Of a stretch of 64,000 bases of DNA, positions 9,498 through 16,598 are shown piece after piece. This DNA comes from Anaerolineales bacterium (lineage in GTDB: Bacteria; Chloroflexota; Anaerolineae; Anaerolineales; Villigracilaceae): NCBI GenBank assembly GCA_014860745.1, contig JACZJC010000005.1, positions 21,983 through 85,982 of the forward strand, in the 5' to 3' direction. The notes under the pieces were generated by a model. The model saw only the letters and a list, made by a program, of their open reading frames with translations. It was not told where the DNA came from and ran no database searches. The position numbers and the translations under genes are program-made. How positions within the stretch are numbered: position 1 is the first letter of the stretch; each line of letters opens with the position of its first letter.

Positions 9498-10352
9498 TTA
9501 TGCGTTCGCGCCAATTTCTCTTGCCAGTATTACTTTCTTGCGGGCGGAGCCGTACAAATAATTTCCAAAATCTCCGCTCTTGCGGATAACGCGGTGACAT
9601 GGGATCAAGTATGCAATTGGATTGTGCCCAACCGCCGAGCCAACCGCACGCACCGCCTTTGGATTACCGATCTGCTGTGCGAGGTGCTCGTACGTGGTCA
9701 CCGCACCGGTTGGGATGCTGAGCAAAGCCTCCCAGACTTTGATCTGGAAATTCGTCCCGCGAAGATGAAGCTTGAGAGGCGTACCAGTTCCCAGGCCCGG
9801 GTTGAGCCGTGTAAAGATGCGGGTGACAAGCGGGGCGGTGGTTTTGTAATCTTCGATCATCTCCGCCCGCGGCCAGCCTGCGACGAGGTTGTCGATCGCT
9901 TTGCCTTCACTTGCATCTACAAAGCTCAAATTGCAGATGCCGCGTTCGGTAGTGGCGATAAGGCATTTGCCGAACGAGGAGGGATGGATGCCATACCGAA
10001 TGGCGAGGCCTGCACCGCCAGATTTGTATTCGCCCGGTGTCACCGCTTCGGTGTTGACGAAGAGATCGTGCAGACGCCCCAGGCTTGAGAGCCCGACCTG
10101 GTGCGTTGTTTCCAACAGGTTTTCGGACTGGCTGAGCAACTTTTTGGCGTTTTCCTTCGTCAGGAATTGCATGAAGCGTTTGGGGCTGATGCCCGTCCAG
10201 TCGGTGAACAGACGTTGAAAATGATATTCGCTCAACCCAACAGCGGATGAGACATCCTTCAACTCCGGCTGGCTCTGCACATTTGCCTCGATGTACTGGA
10301 TGGCCTGTTCGATCAATTTGTAGTGTTGTGAAAGTTCAATCGTATTATTCAT
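9498..10352 (-). CDS. AraC-type regulator fused to O6-methylguanine-DNA methyltransferase
   Basis: 284 residues. The N-terminal ~110 residues form an AraC helix-turn-helix region (VSSAVGLSEYHFQRLF, ISPKRFMQFL). The C-terminal half is an Ada/Ogt methyltransferase with the acceptor motif IPCHRVI, the cysteine taking the alkyl group from O6-alkylguanine. The zinc-binding phosphotriester domain of full-length Ada (Cys38 type) is absent, so this is the shorter AraC-Ogt form. It repairs alkylated DNA and may also act as a regulator. The ATG follows AAAAGGAGATTGAA. Confidence 0.9.
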   Translation of the reverse strand: MNNTIELSQHYKLIEQAIQYIEANVQSQPELKDVSSAVGLSEYHFQRLFTDWTGISPKRFMQFLTKENAKKLLSQSENLLETTHQVGLSSLGRLHDLFVNTEAVTPGEYKSGGAGLAIRYGIHPSSFGKCLIATTERGICNLSFVDASEGKAIDNLVAGWPRAEMIEDYKTTAPLVTRIFTRLNPGLGTGTPLKLHLRGTNFQIKVWEALLSIPTGAVTTYEHLAQQIGNPKAVRAVGSAVGHNPIAYLIPCHRVIRKSGDFGNYLYGSARKKVILAREIGANA

Positions 10353-10514
10353 TTCAATCTCCTTTTTGGTGCGGGAGATTGTATTTGATGATGAAAGTGA
10401 GTGCGACCCGTTTCTTGCTCATTTTTTTATCGCCTTAAAGACCTGACTGGCCTCCGAAGATGGTTGAAAGAAATCGGTTATTTCCATAAGGTCTGGCCGG
10501 TTTTCCTATGGGAA

Positions 10515-10548
10515 TAAAAAAACAGGTATGCCTGGGCATACCTGTTTC
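10515..10548 (-). terminator. Strong intrinsic terminator of a minus-strand transcript
   Basis: The palindrome AAACAGGTATGCC/GGCATACCTGTTT has a T7 tract on the minus strand only (AAAAAAA at 10516-10522 on +). No minus-strand protein gene lies upstream of it within 700 bases, so it must end a non-coding or very short transcript from 10.55-11.3 kb. Confidence 0.8.
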
Positions 10549-10955
10549 AATACACGCTGGTATTAAAAAGAAACGCCCTTCCAATCGATTCAGGCATTGG
10601 CAACACGAAACCAATCATCCTGTTCACTGCGTCCACCTTGTCTCACACGTCACCGTGTGGTTTTCAGTGGCGAGCAAAAGGGTTTAAAAACTCCTTTGCT
10701 CAATTCCGCTTTCTTTGGAAGGGAGAAGGAAGCCAGTGACCTGGCTTCAGAGGCATCCGCTGATCTATCCGATTTTCCCTCACTCAACCTCTACCTTACG
10801 GGCGCGATGTCCCAGAAGTAGAGGGGAGTTTGGTTAGCGTCCCGTTCGCACGGGAGAACCTCCACCTCGTGATCTTTGTATTGTCATATTTCGATGACGC
10901 CAAAGACCCAGCCGCTTGTATCTCCGTTATTCAATTGTGTGTACCCAGCCAACGG
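10519..10955 (-). ncRNA. Candidate structured non-coding RNA, about 435 nt
   Basis: A minus-strand promoter (10961-10990) and a strong minus-strand terminator (10515-10548) bracket a stretch with no plausible protein. Hairpins seen (+ coordinates): CCGTT/AACGG at the 5' end (10951-10955 with 10924-10928), TCTTTG/CAAAGA enclosing GTCAT/ATGAC (10873-10906), CCCGT/ACGGG inside GGTT/AACC (10832-10860), CCTCTAC/GTAGAGG (10788-10824), GAAGCCAG/CTGGCTTC (10729-10748), GAGCAAA/TTTGCTC (10672-10701), and CACACG/CGTGTG inside CACTG/CAGTG (10625-10669). I looked for the conserved cores of RNase P, tmRNA, SRP and 6S RNA and did not find them. The family is unknown. Confidence 0.55.
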
Positions 10956-10960
10956 CGGAG

Positions 10961-10990
10961 ATTTTACATGCCGCAGGGGGGTTTTGTCAA
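10961..10990 (-). promoter_or_regulatory. Promoter of the candidate ncRNA
   Basis: On the minus strand TTGACA (10985-10990), an 18-base spacer and TAAAAT (10961-10966). Transcription would start near 10953-10955. The -35 box is perfect. Confidence 0.6.
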
Positions 10991-11326
10991 GCCGAAATGT
11001 TTGAAAAAACCCCCGCTTATGCCGTGTATCACCAGGTTTTGAACCTGCTTTCGCAGGTGGGTCCTGACCCAGAAACGCCGCCTTGGCTCAGGCCTATCGC
11101 GTTATTTCTTGTGAGATAAGGACCCGTTTTAGAGATGTTGGCTCAAAACGTGAGGGCAATATCACGAACACAGCAGGGTTGCTATTCTTATACCATATTC
11201 CAAATCTAGGTGATAGATAATTATTAGACCTTCACTTTACAGTCTCCCTGAAAAATAATTGATTTTCTGAAAGTTTTGTGCTACGCTAAACGTATCGTAA
11301 CCAACCTTATTTAGACGGAGGAGAGT
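10991..11326. other. Gene-free region upstream of the ncRNA and lysozyme
   Basis: No convincing protein. It holds further hairpins: ACCTGC/GCAGGT (11043-11058), GGGTC/GACCC (11059-11070), CCTATC/GATAAGG (about 11093-11122) and a GTTTTAGAG/CTCAAAAC stem (11126-11148). A long stem GGGGGTTTT/AAAACCCCC (10977-10985 with 11006-11014) spans the ncRNA promoter region. TTGATT-17-TACGCT at 11259-11287 is a weak candidate promoter for the lysozyme gene on +. Confidence 0.4.
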
Positions 11327-12310
11327 ATGGCAACGGTTCCAGGTATCGATGTATCCCATTGGGACGCAGGTATAGATTGGCCCAAGGTGCGGGCCACCGG
11401 CCAACGGTTTATGATCGCAAAGGCCACCGAGGGGACGAATTATAAAGACGACACATTTAAAGACAACTGGCTCGGCGCAAAATCCGCAGGCCTGCTGCGC
11501 GGGGCGTATCACTTTTTCCGCTGCAATGTAGATGCGAAAAAACAGGCCGATTATTTTATCGATTACGTCCGTGCAGTGAATGACGACGGCGAACTTCCTC
11601 CTGTACTGGACCTTGAAACCAACGACGGTATAACCAAGGAGAAGATCGTGCCTGCCGCAAAGACCTGGCTGGATCGCGTGGAAGCCGCTTTCGGCAAAAA
11701 GCCCATCATTTATTCCGGCCAGTATTTTTTGCAGGATTACTTTGTATTGCCCGGAGGCGGACCTCCGCCATGGGCTAAGGATTATCCACTATGGCTGGCG
11801 CAATACCCCAACCAATATGTTGAGGGCATGAAGCCATTTCTTCCGCGAGGCTGGTTCAACTGGACGATCTGGCAATACAGCGACAAGGGAAGGCTCAATG
11901 GAATCAACGCAGCGGTGGATTTAAACATCTTTAATGGCAGCCTTGAGGAGTTGTATAAATTTGCCGGGGCAAAACTTCCGGCCCAGACGCCGAAGACGCA
12001 CAAGGTCGCTGCCAGCGATAGCTTTGAATCAATCGCCAATCAATACGGCGTAACCGTACGGGAATTGGTTTCAGCCAACCCGCAATTGTTAAAGGCTGGC
12101 GAAAAACTGACCATCCCGATTGCAATTGCCATTCCCCAGGAAAATTTGCAAGAGACTTCTTCCGGGACGCGCACCTACACCGTGCAGGCTGGTGATACCC
12201 TCTCGATCATCGCAGTGAAATTTAGTACGACTATTGCAGCGATAGCAAGCGCCAATGACATCAAAAACATTAACAATATTAAAGTAGGCCAGGTATTGGT
12301 GATACCCTAG
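11327..12310 (+). CDS. GH25 lysozyme with two LysM repeats
   Basis: 327 residues. The N-terminal ~195 residues form a GH25 muramidase: GIDVSHW (D8), YHFFR and PPVLDLE (D95, E97) supply the acidic active-site residues that cut the MurNAc-GlcNAc bond of peptidoglycan. Two LysM peptidoglycan-binding repeats follow (about 214-257 and 277-327), the second ending in KVGQVLVIP. No signal peptide is visible, so export needs another route or the enzyme is released on lysis. The ATG follows GGAGGA. It has its own terminator and is probably monocistronic. It could be phage-derived, but no phage genes flank it. Confidence 0.9.
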   Translation: MATVPGIDVSHWDAGIDWPKVRATGQRFMIAKATEGTNYKDDTFKDNWLGAKSAGLLRGAYHFFRCNVDAKKQADYFIDYVRAVNDDGELPPVLDLETNDGITKEKIVPAAKTWLDRVEAAFGKKPIIYSGQYFLQDYFVLPGGGPPPWAKDYPLWLAQYPNQYVEGMKPFLPRGWFNWTIWQYSDKGRLNGINAAVDLNIFNGSLEELYKFAGAKLPAQTPKTHKVAASDSFESIANQYGVTVRELVSANPQLLKAGEKLTIPIAIAIPQENLQETSSGTRTYTVQAGDTLSIIAVKFSTTIAAIASANDIKNINNIKVGQVLVIP

Positions 12311-12333
12311 AAAGCAAAGCCCCCAAAATGTTT

Positions 12334-12366
12334 AATGGACGCGGCAATGCCGCGTCCATTTTTTTG
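12334..12366 (+). terminator. Intrinsic terminator after the lysozyme gene
   Basis: AATGGACGCGGC (12334-12345) pairs with GCCGCGTCCATT (12349-12360) across a 3-base loop, followed by a run of T to 12365. The asnS stop codon on the minus strand abuts it. Confidence 0.85.
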
Positions 12367-13710
12367 TTATGGGTAAATTCGCTTGATCGTTCGCGGGAAG
12401 GGGATCGCTTCGCGGATGTGTTCGATACCGCACATCCAGGCTGTGACGCGTTCGGTGCCCATACCAAAGCCTGCGTGAGGGACGGAGCCGTACTTGCGCA
12501 GTTCCAGATACCACTTGAACGCCTCTTCAGGCAGCCCCTCTTTTCTTATGCGTGCCAGCAATTTGTCGGGGTCGCTCATGCGTTCGGAGCCGCCGCAAAT
12601 TTCACCGTAGCCTTCGGGAGCGAGCAAGTCCACAGACTTGCAGACTTCAGGTCGATCGGGCCACGGCTCCATGTAGAACGCCTTGACTGCGGACGGGTAT
12701 CCATAGACGAACACGGGTTTATCGTGCAACTTGGTGATTTCCACTTCATGCGGCGCGCCGAAGTCCATGCCCCATTCGAATTTGAGCAAATCCTTGCGCT
12801 CGGGGTCGGTCTCTTTTTCGTAGAGGTCGATCAGATACTTCGCCGCATCGTCATAGGACATGCGCGGGAACGGCCCAACGACATTCTCAAGCTTAGTTAC
12901 GTCGCGCCCGAGGAATTTCAACTCGGCGGCGCAGTCCTTCAACACAGACTGGGCGATGTGGGTGATGAGACCTTCCTCGATATCCATCAACTGGTCAAGG
13001 TCGCAGAACGCAATTTCGGGTTCGAGCATCCAGAACTCGGTTAAGTGGCGACGCGTCTTTGACTTCTCCGCGCGGAAGGTGGGACCGTAGCAATAGACTT
13101 TTCCGAATGCGAAAATATTCGCCTCGTTGTAAAGCTGGCCTGTCTGCGCGAGGAAGGCAGAACCTTCATCGAAGTATTCGGTTTCGAAGAGGGTGGAAGT
13201 CCCTTCGGCGGCGGCGGGGGTGAGGATGGGGGTGTCGAGGTTGAAGAAGCCCTGACCATCCAAATACTCACGCACCGCAGACATGACCCGCACACGCACG
13301 CGCAGGATCGCCCATTGACTTTGCATCCGAATCCACAGGTGACGATGGTCGAGTGCAAAGTCCACGCCGTGATCTTTGAGCGCCATCGGGTAATCGAGCC
13401 CGGCGGCTTGGACGACCTGCAAGTCCTTGATGCCGACTTCGAACCCGCCAGGGATGCCAGGGGCGCGCTTATCCTCGCGGACGGAGCCGGTGATGATCAC
13501 CGACGACTCCTGCGGCAGTTTGGAGATGGTCTCGAAGAGTTCAGGTGTCAAATCCCCTTTGAAGGCAACGCACTGGATGAAGCCCGAGCCGTCGCGCACG
13601 AGCAAAAAGACCAGCTTGCCCTTATCCGTGCGGTTGTAAACCCAGCCTTTGAGAACGACATCCTGCCCGATGTAGTTTGATATTTTTGAAACACTGACGT
13701 GTTCGGTCAT
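12367..13710 (-). CDS. asnS: Asparaginyl-tRNA synthetase
   Basis: 447 residues. It charges tRNA-Asn with asparagine. An OB-fold anticodon domain (VVLKGWVYNRTDKGKLVFL) is followed by a class II catalytic core with EFWMLEPEIAF, CGGSERMSD and motif 3 GFGMGTERV. The reading frame stays open 24 codons upstream, but ATG 13710 follows AAAGGAAG and gives the standard AsnRS N-terminus. A TATAAT at 13739-13744 is a likely -10 box. It coexists with GatCAB, so Asn-tRNA could also be made by amidation of Asp-tRNA-Asn. Confidence 0.95.
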   Translation of the reverse strand: MTEHVSVSKISNYIGQDVVLKGWVYNRTDKGKLVFLLVRDGSGFIQCVAFKGDLTPELFETISKLPQESSVIITGSVREDKRAPGIPGGFEVGIKDLQVVQAAGLDYPMALKDHGVDFALDHRHLWIRMQSQWAILRVRVRVMSAVREYLDGQGFFNLDTPILTPAAAEGTSTLFETEYFDEGSAFLAQTGQLYNEANIFAFGKVYCYGPTFRAEKSKTRRHLTEFWMLEPEIAFCDLDQLMDIEEGLITHIAQSVLKDCAAELKFLGRDVTKLENVVGPFPRMSYDDAAKYLIDLYEKETDPERKDLLKFEWGMDFGAPHEVEITKLHDKPVFVYGYPSAVKAFYMEPWPDRPEVCKSVDLLAPEGYGEICGGSERMSDPDKLLARIRKEGLPEEAFKWYLELRKYGSVPHAGFGMGTERVTAWMCGIEHIREAIPFPRTIKRIYP

Positions 13711-13738
13711 GAGACTTCCTTTACGAAAAATTTTCCCT

Positions 13739-13744
13739 ATTATA
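13739..13744 (-). promoter_or_regulatory. -10 box of asnS
   Basis: TATAAT on the minus strand, 29 bases before the asnS ATG. The -35 region (ATGACG, overlapping the gatB tail remnant) is only a partial match. Confidence 0.5.
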
Positions 13745-13765
13745 TTTGAAACTGCACAGATTGCG

Positions 13766-13838
13766 TCATTTCTTCCGCTCATCCAACCCCTTCACCATCA
13801 ATTCCTTCGCCGCGTTCGGGTCTGCCTCCCTTTTGCAG
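13766..13838 (-). pseudogene. Duplicated remnant of the gatB 3' end
   Basis: The minus strand here reads ADPNAAKELMVKGLDERKK followed by a stop, nearly the same as the last 20 residues of the intact GatB (ADPNVAKGLMVKGLEERKK). The DNA is about 80 percent identical by eye to 14493-14565. No upstream coding part remains. The remnant and the intact gatB end flank the DUF433/DUF5615 pair. Confidence 0.8.
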
Positions 13839-13848
13839 CATGGGTACT

Positions 13849-14208
13849 TTATTCTTGAACCAGTGGTGTCATGCGAATTCGATTGTCTTCAACAACCGAG
13901 AAATGCTCAGCCCAATTCTCCCGACTGGCGAGCGCTTGAACTGCGACATCTGCGATGTATTGGGAGGATGTTGCTGTGATACGAAATAAAATCACACCGC
14001 TTTGGGCGGGAAGTTTTGAGCGAAACGCCAATTCCCCAAAGTCCTTGTCGAAGGTGACGACGATGCGGTTTTCTTCCTGCGCACGACGAAGGATTTCTTC
14101 ATCAATCACCCCGCGAGAGTCTTCACGAATCCAGACAACATCGTGCCCAGCCGTTCGCAAGGCGGTTACAGCATCCAACGGAAAATTTTCATTCGCAAGC
14201 AAGCGCAT
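13849..14208 (-). CDS. DUF5615 PIN-like protein, probable toxin
   Basis: 119 residues. It matches the DUF5615 family: N-terminal RLLANENFP, GHDVVWIRED, and the conserved VTFDKDFGEL acidic motif of the PIN-like fold. The usual first acidic position (DEN) reads NEN here, which may weaken a nuclease. The ATG lies 2 bases after the stop of the DUF433 gene, the normal antitoxin-toxin order for this pair. By family knowledge it would be an RNA-cutting toxin held in check by the DUF433 protein; no activity can be proven from sequence. Confidence 0.75.
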   Translation of the reverse strand: MRLLANENFPLDAVTALRTAGHDVVWIREDSRGVIDEEILRRAQEENRIVVTFDKDFGELAFRSKLPAQSGVILFRITATSSQYIADVAVQALASRENWAEHFSVVEDNRIRMTPLVQE

Positions 14209-14210
14209 GT

Positions 14211-14450
14211 TTATGCCCGTGAGAGTTCAAAGGGATATATTTTCTCAGCTTTGAGAATATTTGAAGCATACATCAAGCAGGCAGAAATATCCTCGTGGGT
14301 GATGCCTGGGTAATTTCGCAGGATTTCGCTTTCAGCCCAGCCTTGTGCCAGCAGTTCCACAATGAATTCAACAGCCAGCCTTGTCCCTTTGATGACAGGC
14401 TTGCCAACGAGGATTTTGGGGTCAACAATAATGCGTTCTTTCCAGTCCAT
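14211..14450 (-). CDS. DUF433 protein, probable antitoxin
   Basis: 79 residues. It has the DUF433 pattern GKPVIKGTRLAVEFIVELLA, GWAESEILRNYPGIT and HEDISACLMYA, a small winged-helix-like fold related to the Mut7/VapB45 antitoxin group. It lies immediately upstream of a DUF5615 gene. The ATG follows AAAGGAG. The pair sits between the end of gatB and a duplicate of that end. Confidence 0.8.
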   Translation of the reverse strand: MDWKERIIVDPKILVGKPVIKGTRLAVEFIVELLAQGWAESEILRNYPGITHEDISACLMYASNILKAEKIYPFELSRA

Positions 14451-14492
14451 TTTTACTCCTTTACGAAAAGACGACTGACTGATTTTAGCACG

Positions 14493-15944
14493 CTATTTCT
14501 TCCGCTCTTCCAGCCCCTTCACCATCAACCCTTTCGCCACATTTGGGTCGGCTTTGCCTTTGGTGGCTCGCGCCACCTGACCCATGAACCATTGGAACAA
14601 CGTCTCTTTGCCTGCGTTGTACTCGTCCACTTCTTTGGGGTTGTCGTTCAATATCTTCGTCACCAACTCTTGAATGGCATTGACATCGGTCAACTGCAAG
14701 AGATTCTTTTCCTTGACGATCTGTACAGGGTCACCACCTTTTGTAAGCAGTTCGGTTAACACAGTCTTGCCTGCACTCGCACCGATAGTTTTGTCGGTCA
14801 CCATGTCGATCAGTTTAGCGAAGGATTCGGGGGCGAGAGTCACATCGTCAATGCTCAAGCCTGAGTCGTTCAGGTAGCGCATGAACTCGCCCGCGATCCA
14901 CGAGTGGATTGTTTTCGCGGGGCTTTTCGATTTCGCGACCACGCTTTCGAAGTAGTTGGCGAGAGTTCGCTCAGAGGTGAGAAAACGCGCTTCGGACGGA
15001 GTCAGCCCAAAGTCTGCGATGAAGCGTTTAGTCTTTGCTTCGGGCAGTTCGGGCAGTTGACTCCGAATCGACTCGATCCACGCATCCGATAATTGCAGCG
15101 GAGGAAGATCAGGCTCGGGGAAGTAGCGATAATCGTGCGCCTCTTCCTTTGACCGTTGGCTGGTCGTCACGCCCCGCACATCGTCCCAGCCGAGAGTTTC
15201 CTGCACGACCGTTCCACCCGATTCGTAAATTTGAATCTGACGTTCGATCTCATACGCTGAGGCACGCGTGAGCGCACGGAAACTGTTGAGGTTCTTGATC
15301 TCGGTTCTTGTTCTGAATTCATCACTGCCAACGGGGCGCACAGAAATGTTCGCCTCAAAACGCAGCACGCCTTTTTCCATGTCGCCAGAGTTCACGCCGA
15401 GGTAACGCAAGATCGCGCGGACTTTCGTGGCGTAATCGAGCGCGGCTTCGACGGTGCGGATATCGGGCTCCGAGACGATCTCAAGCAGGGGGACGCCTGC
15501 GCGATTGAAATCGACCAGCGCATAATTTTTCTCGTGACTCAATTTCGCCGTATCTTCTTCGATGTGAACCCGCCTCACTCTCACTTTGAGTTGATTCTCA
15601 CCATCGGCATTGACTTCCAACCAACCCTTCTCTGCAATCGGCAATTCGTATTGTGAAATTTGATAACCCTTGGGCAGATCAGGGTAATAATAATTTTTGC
15701 GTGCAAAGGTATTGTGCTTGTTGATGGAGCAATTCAACGCGAGACCGACCAGCGCGGCAAGTTCCGTCGCCTTTTTGTTGACGACCGGCATCGCGCCAGG
15801 CAGACCTGTGCAAGTGGGACAGATGTTGGTGTTCGGCTCGGGCGCGGAGCCATAGTCCGCAGAGCAACTGCAGAACATTTTGGAGTTGGTGAGTAACTCG
15901 CCGTGAATTTCAAGTCCGATGATGGGTTCGTAGGTTAGTTTCAT
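14493..15944 (-). CDS. gatB: Asp/Glu-tRNA(Asn/Gln) amidotransferase subunit B
   Basis: 483 residues, the normal GatB length. GatB activates the misacylated tRNA before the amide is added. Seen: IIGLEIHGEL, the zinc-binding cysteines of CSCSADYG and CPTCTGLPG, YYYPDLPKGYQISQYE, the central DYRYFPEPDLPPL and a C-terminal YqeY-like tail domain (from about residue 330). gatB is separated from gatA by a gene on the opposite strand, so the subunits are not one operon here. No GlnRS gene is seen in the window. Confidence 0.95.
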   Translation of the reverse strand: MKLTYEPIIGLEIHGELLTNSKMFCSCSADYGSAPEPNTNICPTCTGLPGAMPVVNKKATELAALVGLALNCSINKHNTFARKNYYYPDLPKGYQISQYELPIAEKGWLEVNADGENQLKVRVRRVHIEEDTAKLSHEKNYALVDFNRAGVPLLEIVSEPDIRTVEAALDYATKVRAILRYLGVNSGDMEKGVLRFEANISVRPVGSDEFRTRTEIKNLNSFRALTRASAYEIERQIQIYESGGTVVQETLGWDDVRGVTTSQRSKEEAHDYRYFPEPDLPPLQLSDAWIESIRSQLPELPEAKTKRFIADFGLTPSEARFLTSERTLANYFESVVAKSKSPAKTIHSWIAGEFMRYLNDSGLSIDDVTLAPESFAKLIDMVTDKTIGASAGKTVLTELLTKGGDPVQIVKEKNLLQLTDVNAIQELVTKILNDNPKEVDEYNAGKETLFQWFMGQVARATKGKADPNVAKGLMVKGLEERKK

Positions 15945-15984
15945 AGTTTGGTAGTCTCGTAATTCGTTAGTCTTAGAACACTCG

Positions 15985-15993
15985 TGCTATAAT
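15985..15993 (+). promoter_or_regulatory. Extended -10 promoter of the DinB gene
   Basis: TGCTATAAT: an extended -10 element with a perfect TATAAT (15988-15993), about 31 bases before the ATG. No good -35 is visible, as expected for extended -10 promoters. Confidence 0.6.
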
Positions 15994-16024
15994 GATTTCA
16001 GCCACATATAAAAGGAGTAACTTT

Positions 16025-16516
16025 ATGAATGCAGATGCCTTTCGTCATTTCTATAACTATCACTTTGCTGAGAACCGCAAGATTTTGGATCATGTCGCTT
16101 CGTTGACTTTTGAGCAATTCACCCAGAAAGCGGATTACTCTCGCGGGTCGGTTCGGGAGCAACTTGTCCATCTTATCGACGCGGAAGATATGTGGATCAG
16201 CGAGTTACGCGGCGTCGAGCCTTCTGAACCGCTTCCTGAAACTGTTGATGCGGATGACCGAGATGTCATTCGCGCATACTGGGACAAGGTTGAGAAAAAT
16301 TCTCGCGCTTATCTTGCTGAATTACAAGACGATATGTTGTTCACCAAACCGATCAAAGAACCAGAAGAAGATCAAATCCTCTTTGCCTGGCAGGTTCTTC
16401 TACATGTTGCCAATCATGCCACCGACCATCGCGCTCAACTTCTACGTGCCTTGCATGATCTGGGCGTGGATACGAAATCTCAGGATTATATTTTTTATGT
16501 GTACGAAAATCAATGA
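16025..16516 (+). CDS. DinB/YfiT-family metal-binding protein
   Basis: 163 residues in a four-helix DinB fold. The three metal-binding histidines are visible in QLVHLIDAE and NHATDHRAQ. Family members act as thiol-dependent transferases or are of unknown role. ATG 16025 follows AAAGGAGTAACTTT; the frame extends 11 codons further up but without a better start. The gene lies between gatA and gatB on the opposite strand, which suggests insertion into an older gat cluster. Confidence 0.85.
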   Translation: MNADAFRHFYNYHFAENRKILDHVASLTFEQFTQKADYSRGSVREQLVHLIDAEDMWISELRGVEPSEPLPETVDADDRDVIRAYWDKVEKNSRAYLAELQDDMLFTKPIKEPEEDQILFAWQVLLHVANHATDHRAQLLRALHDLGVDTKSQDYIFYVYENQ

Positions 16517-16598
16517 CCATGGACGACTGACGATGGATGATAGAGAAAGTCGCAGGTCAAAGGTCGAAAGTCTGTGGTCAATGGTCTGTCGTCCATCG

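Noticed and set aside
10364..10497. Two tiny minus-strand ORFs (18 and 22 codons) upstream of the AraC-Ogt gene, considered as a leader peptide
   Set aside because: No biased codon run and no terminator between them and the gene.
10660..10680. CGCCACTG on the minus strand, a cobalamin-riboswitch hallmark
   Set aside because: The rest of the cobalamin core is absent and no B12 gene follows on that strand.
10597..11119. Three short plus-strand ORFs of 67-74 codons in the gene-free region
   Set aside because: No ribosome sites, odd composition, overlap each other and the RNA hairpins; none resembles a known family.
11126..11148. GTTTTAGAG...CTCAAAAC, reminiscent of a type II CRISPR repeat
   Set aside because: It occurs once, with no spacers, no second repeat and no cas gene in the window.
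11327..12310. GH25 lysozyme as evidence of a prophage
   Set aside because: No phage structural, integrase or holin gene is nearby, and LysM-GH25 enzymes are common chromosomal genes.
16517..16598. Repetitive GACGATGG/CCATCGTC tracts between the DinB gene and gatA
   Set aside because: Imperfect low-complexity sequence; it does not make a clean terminator or a defined repeat end.
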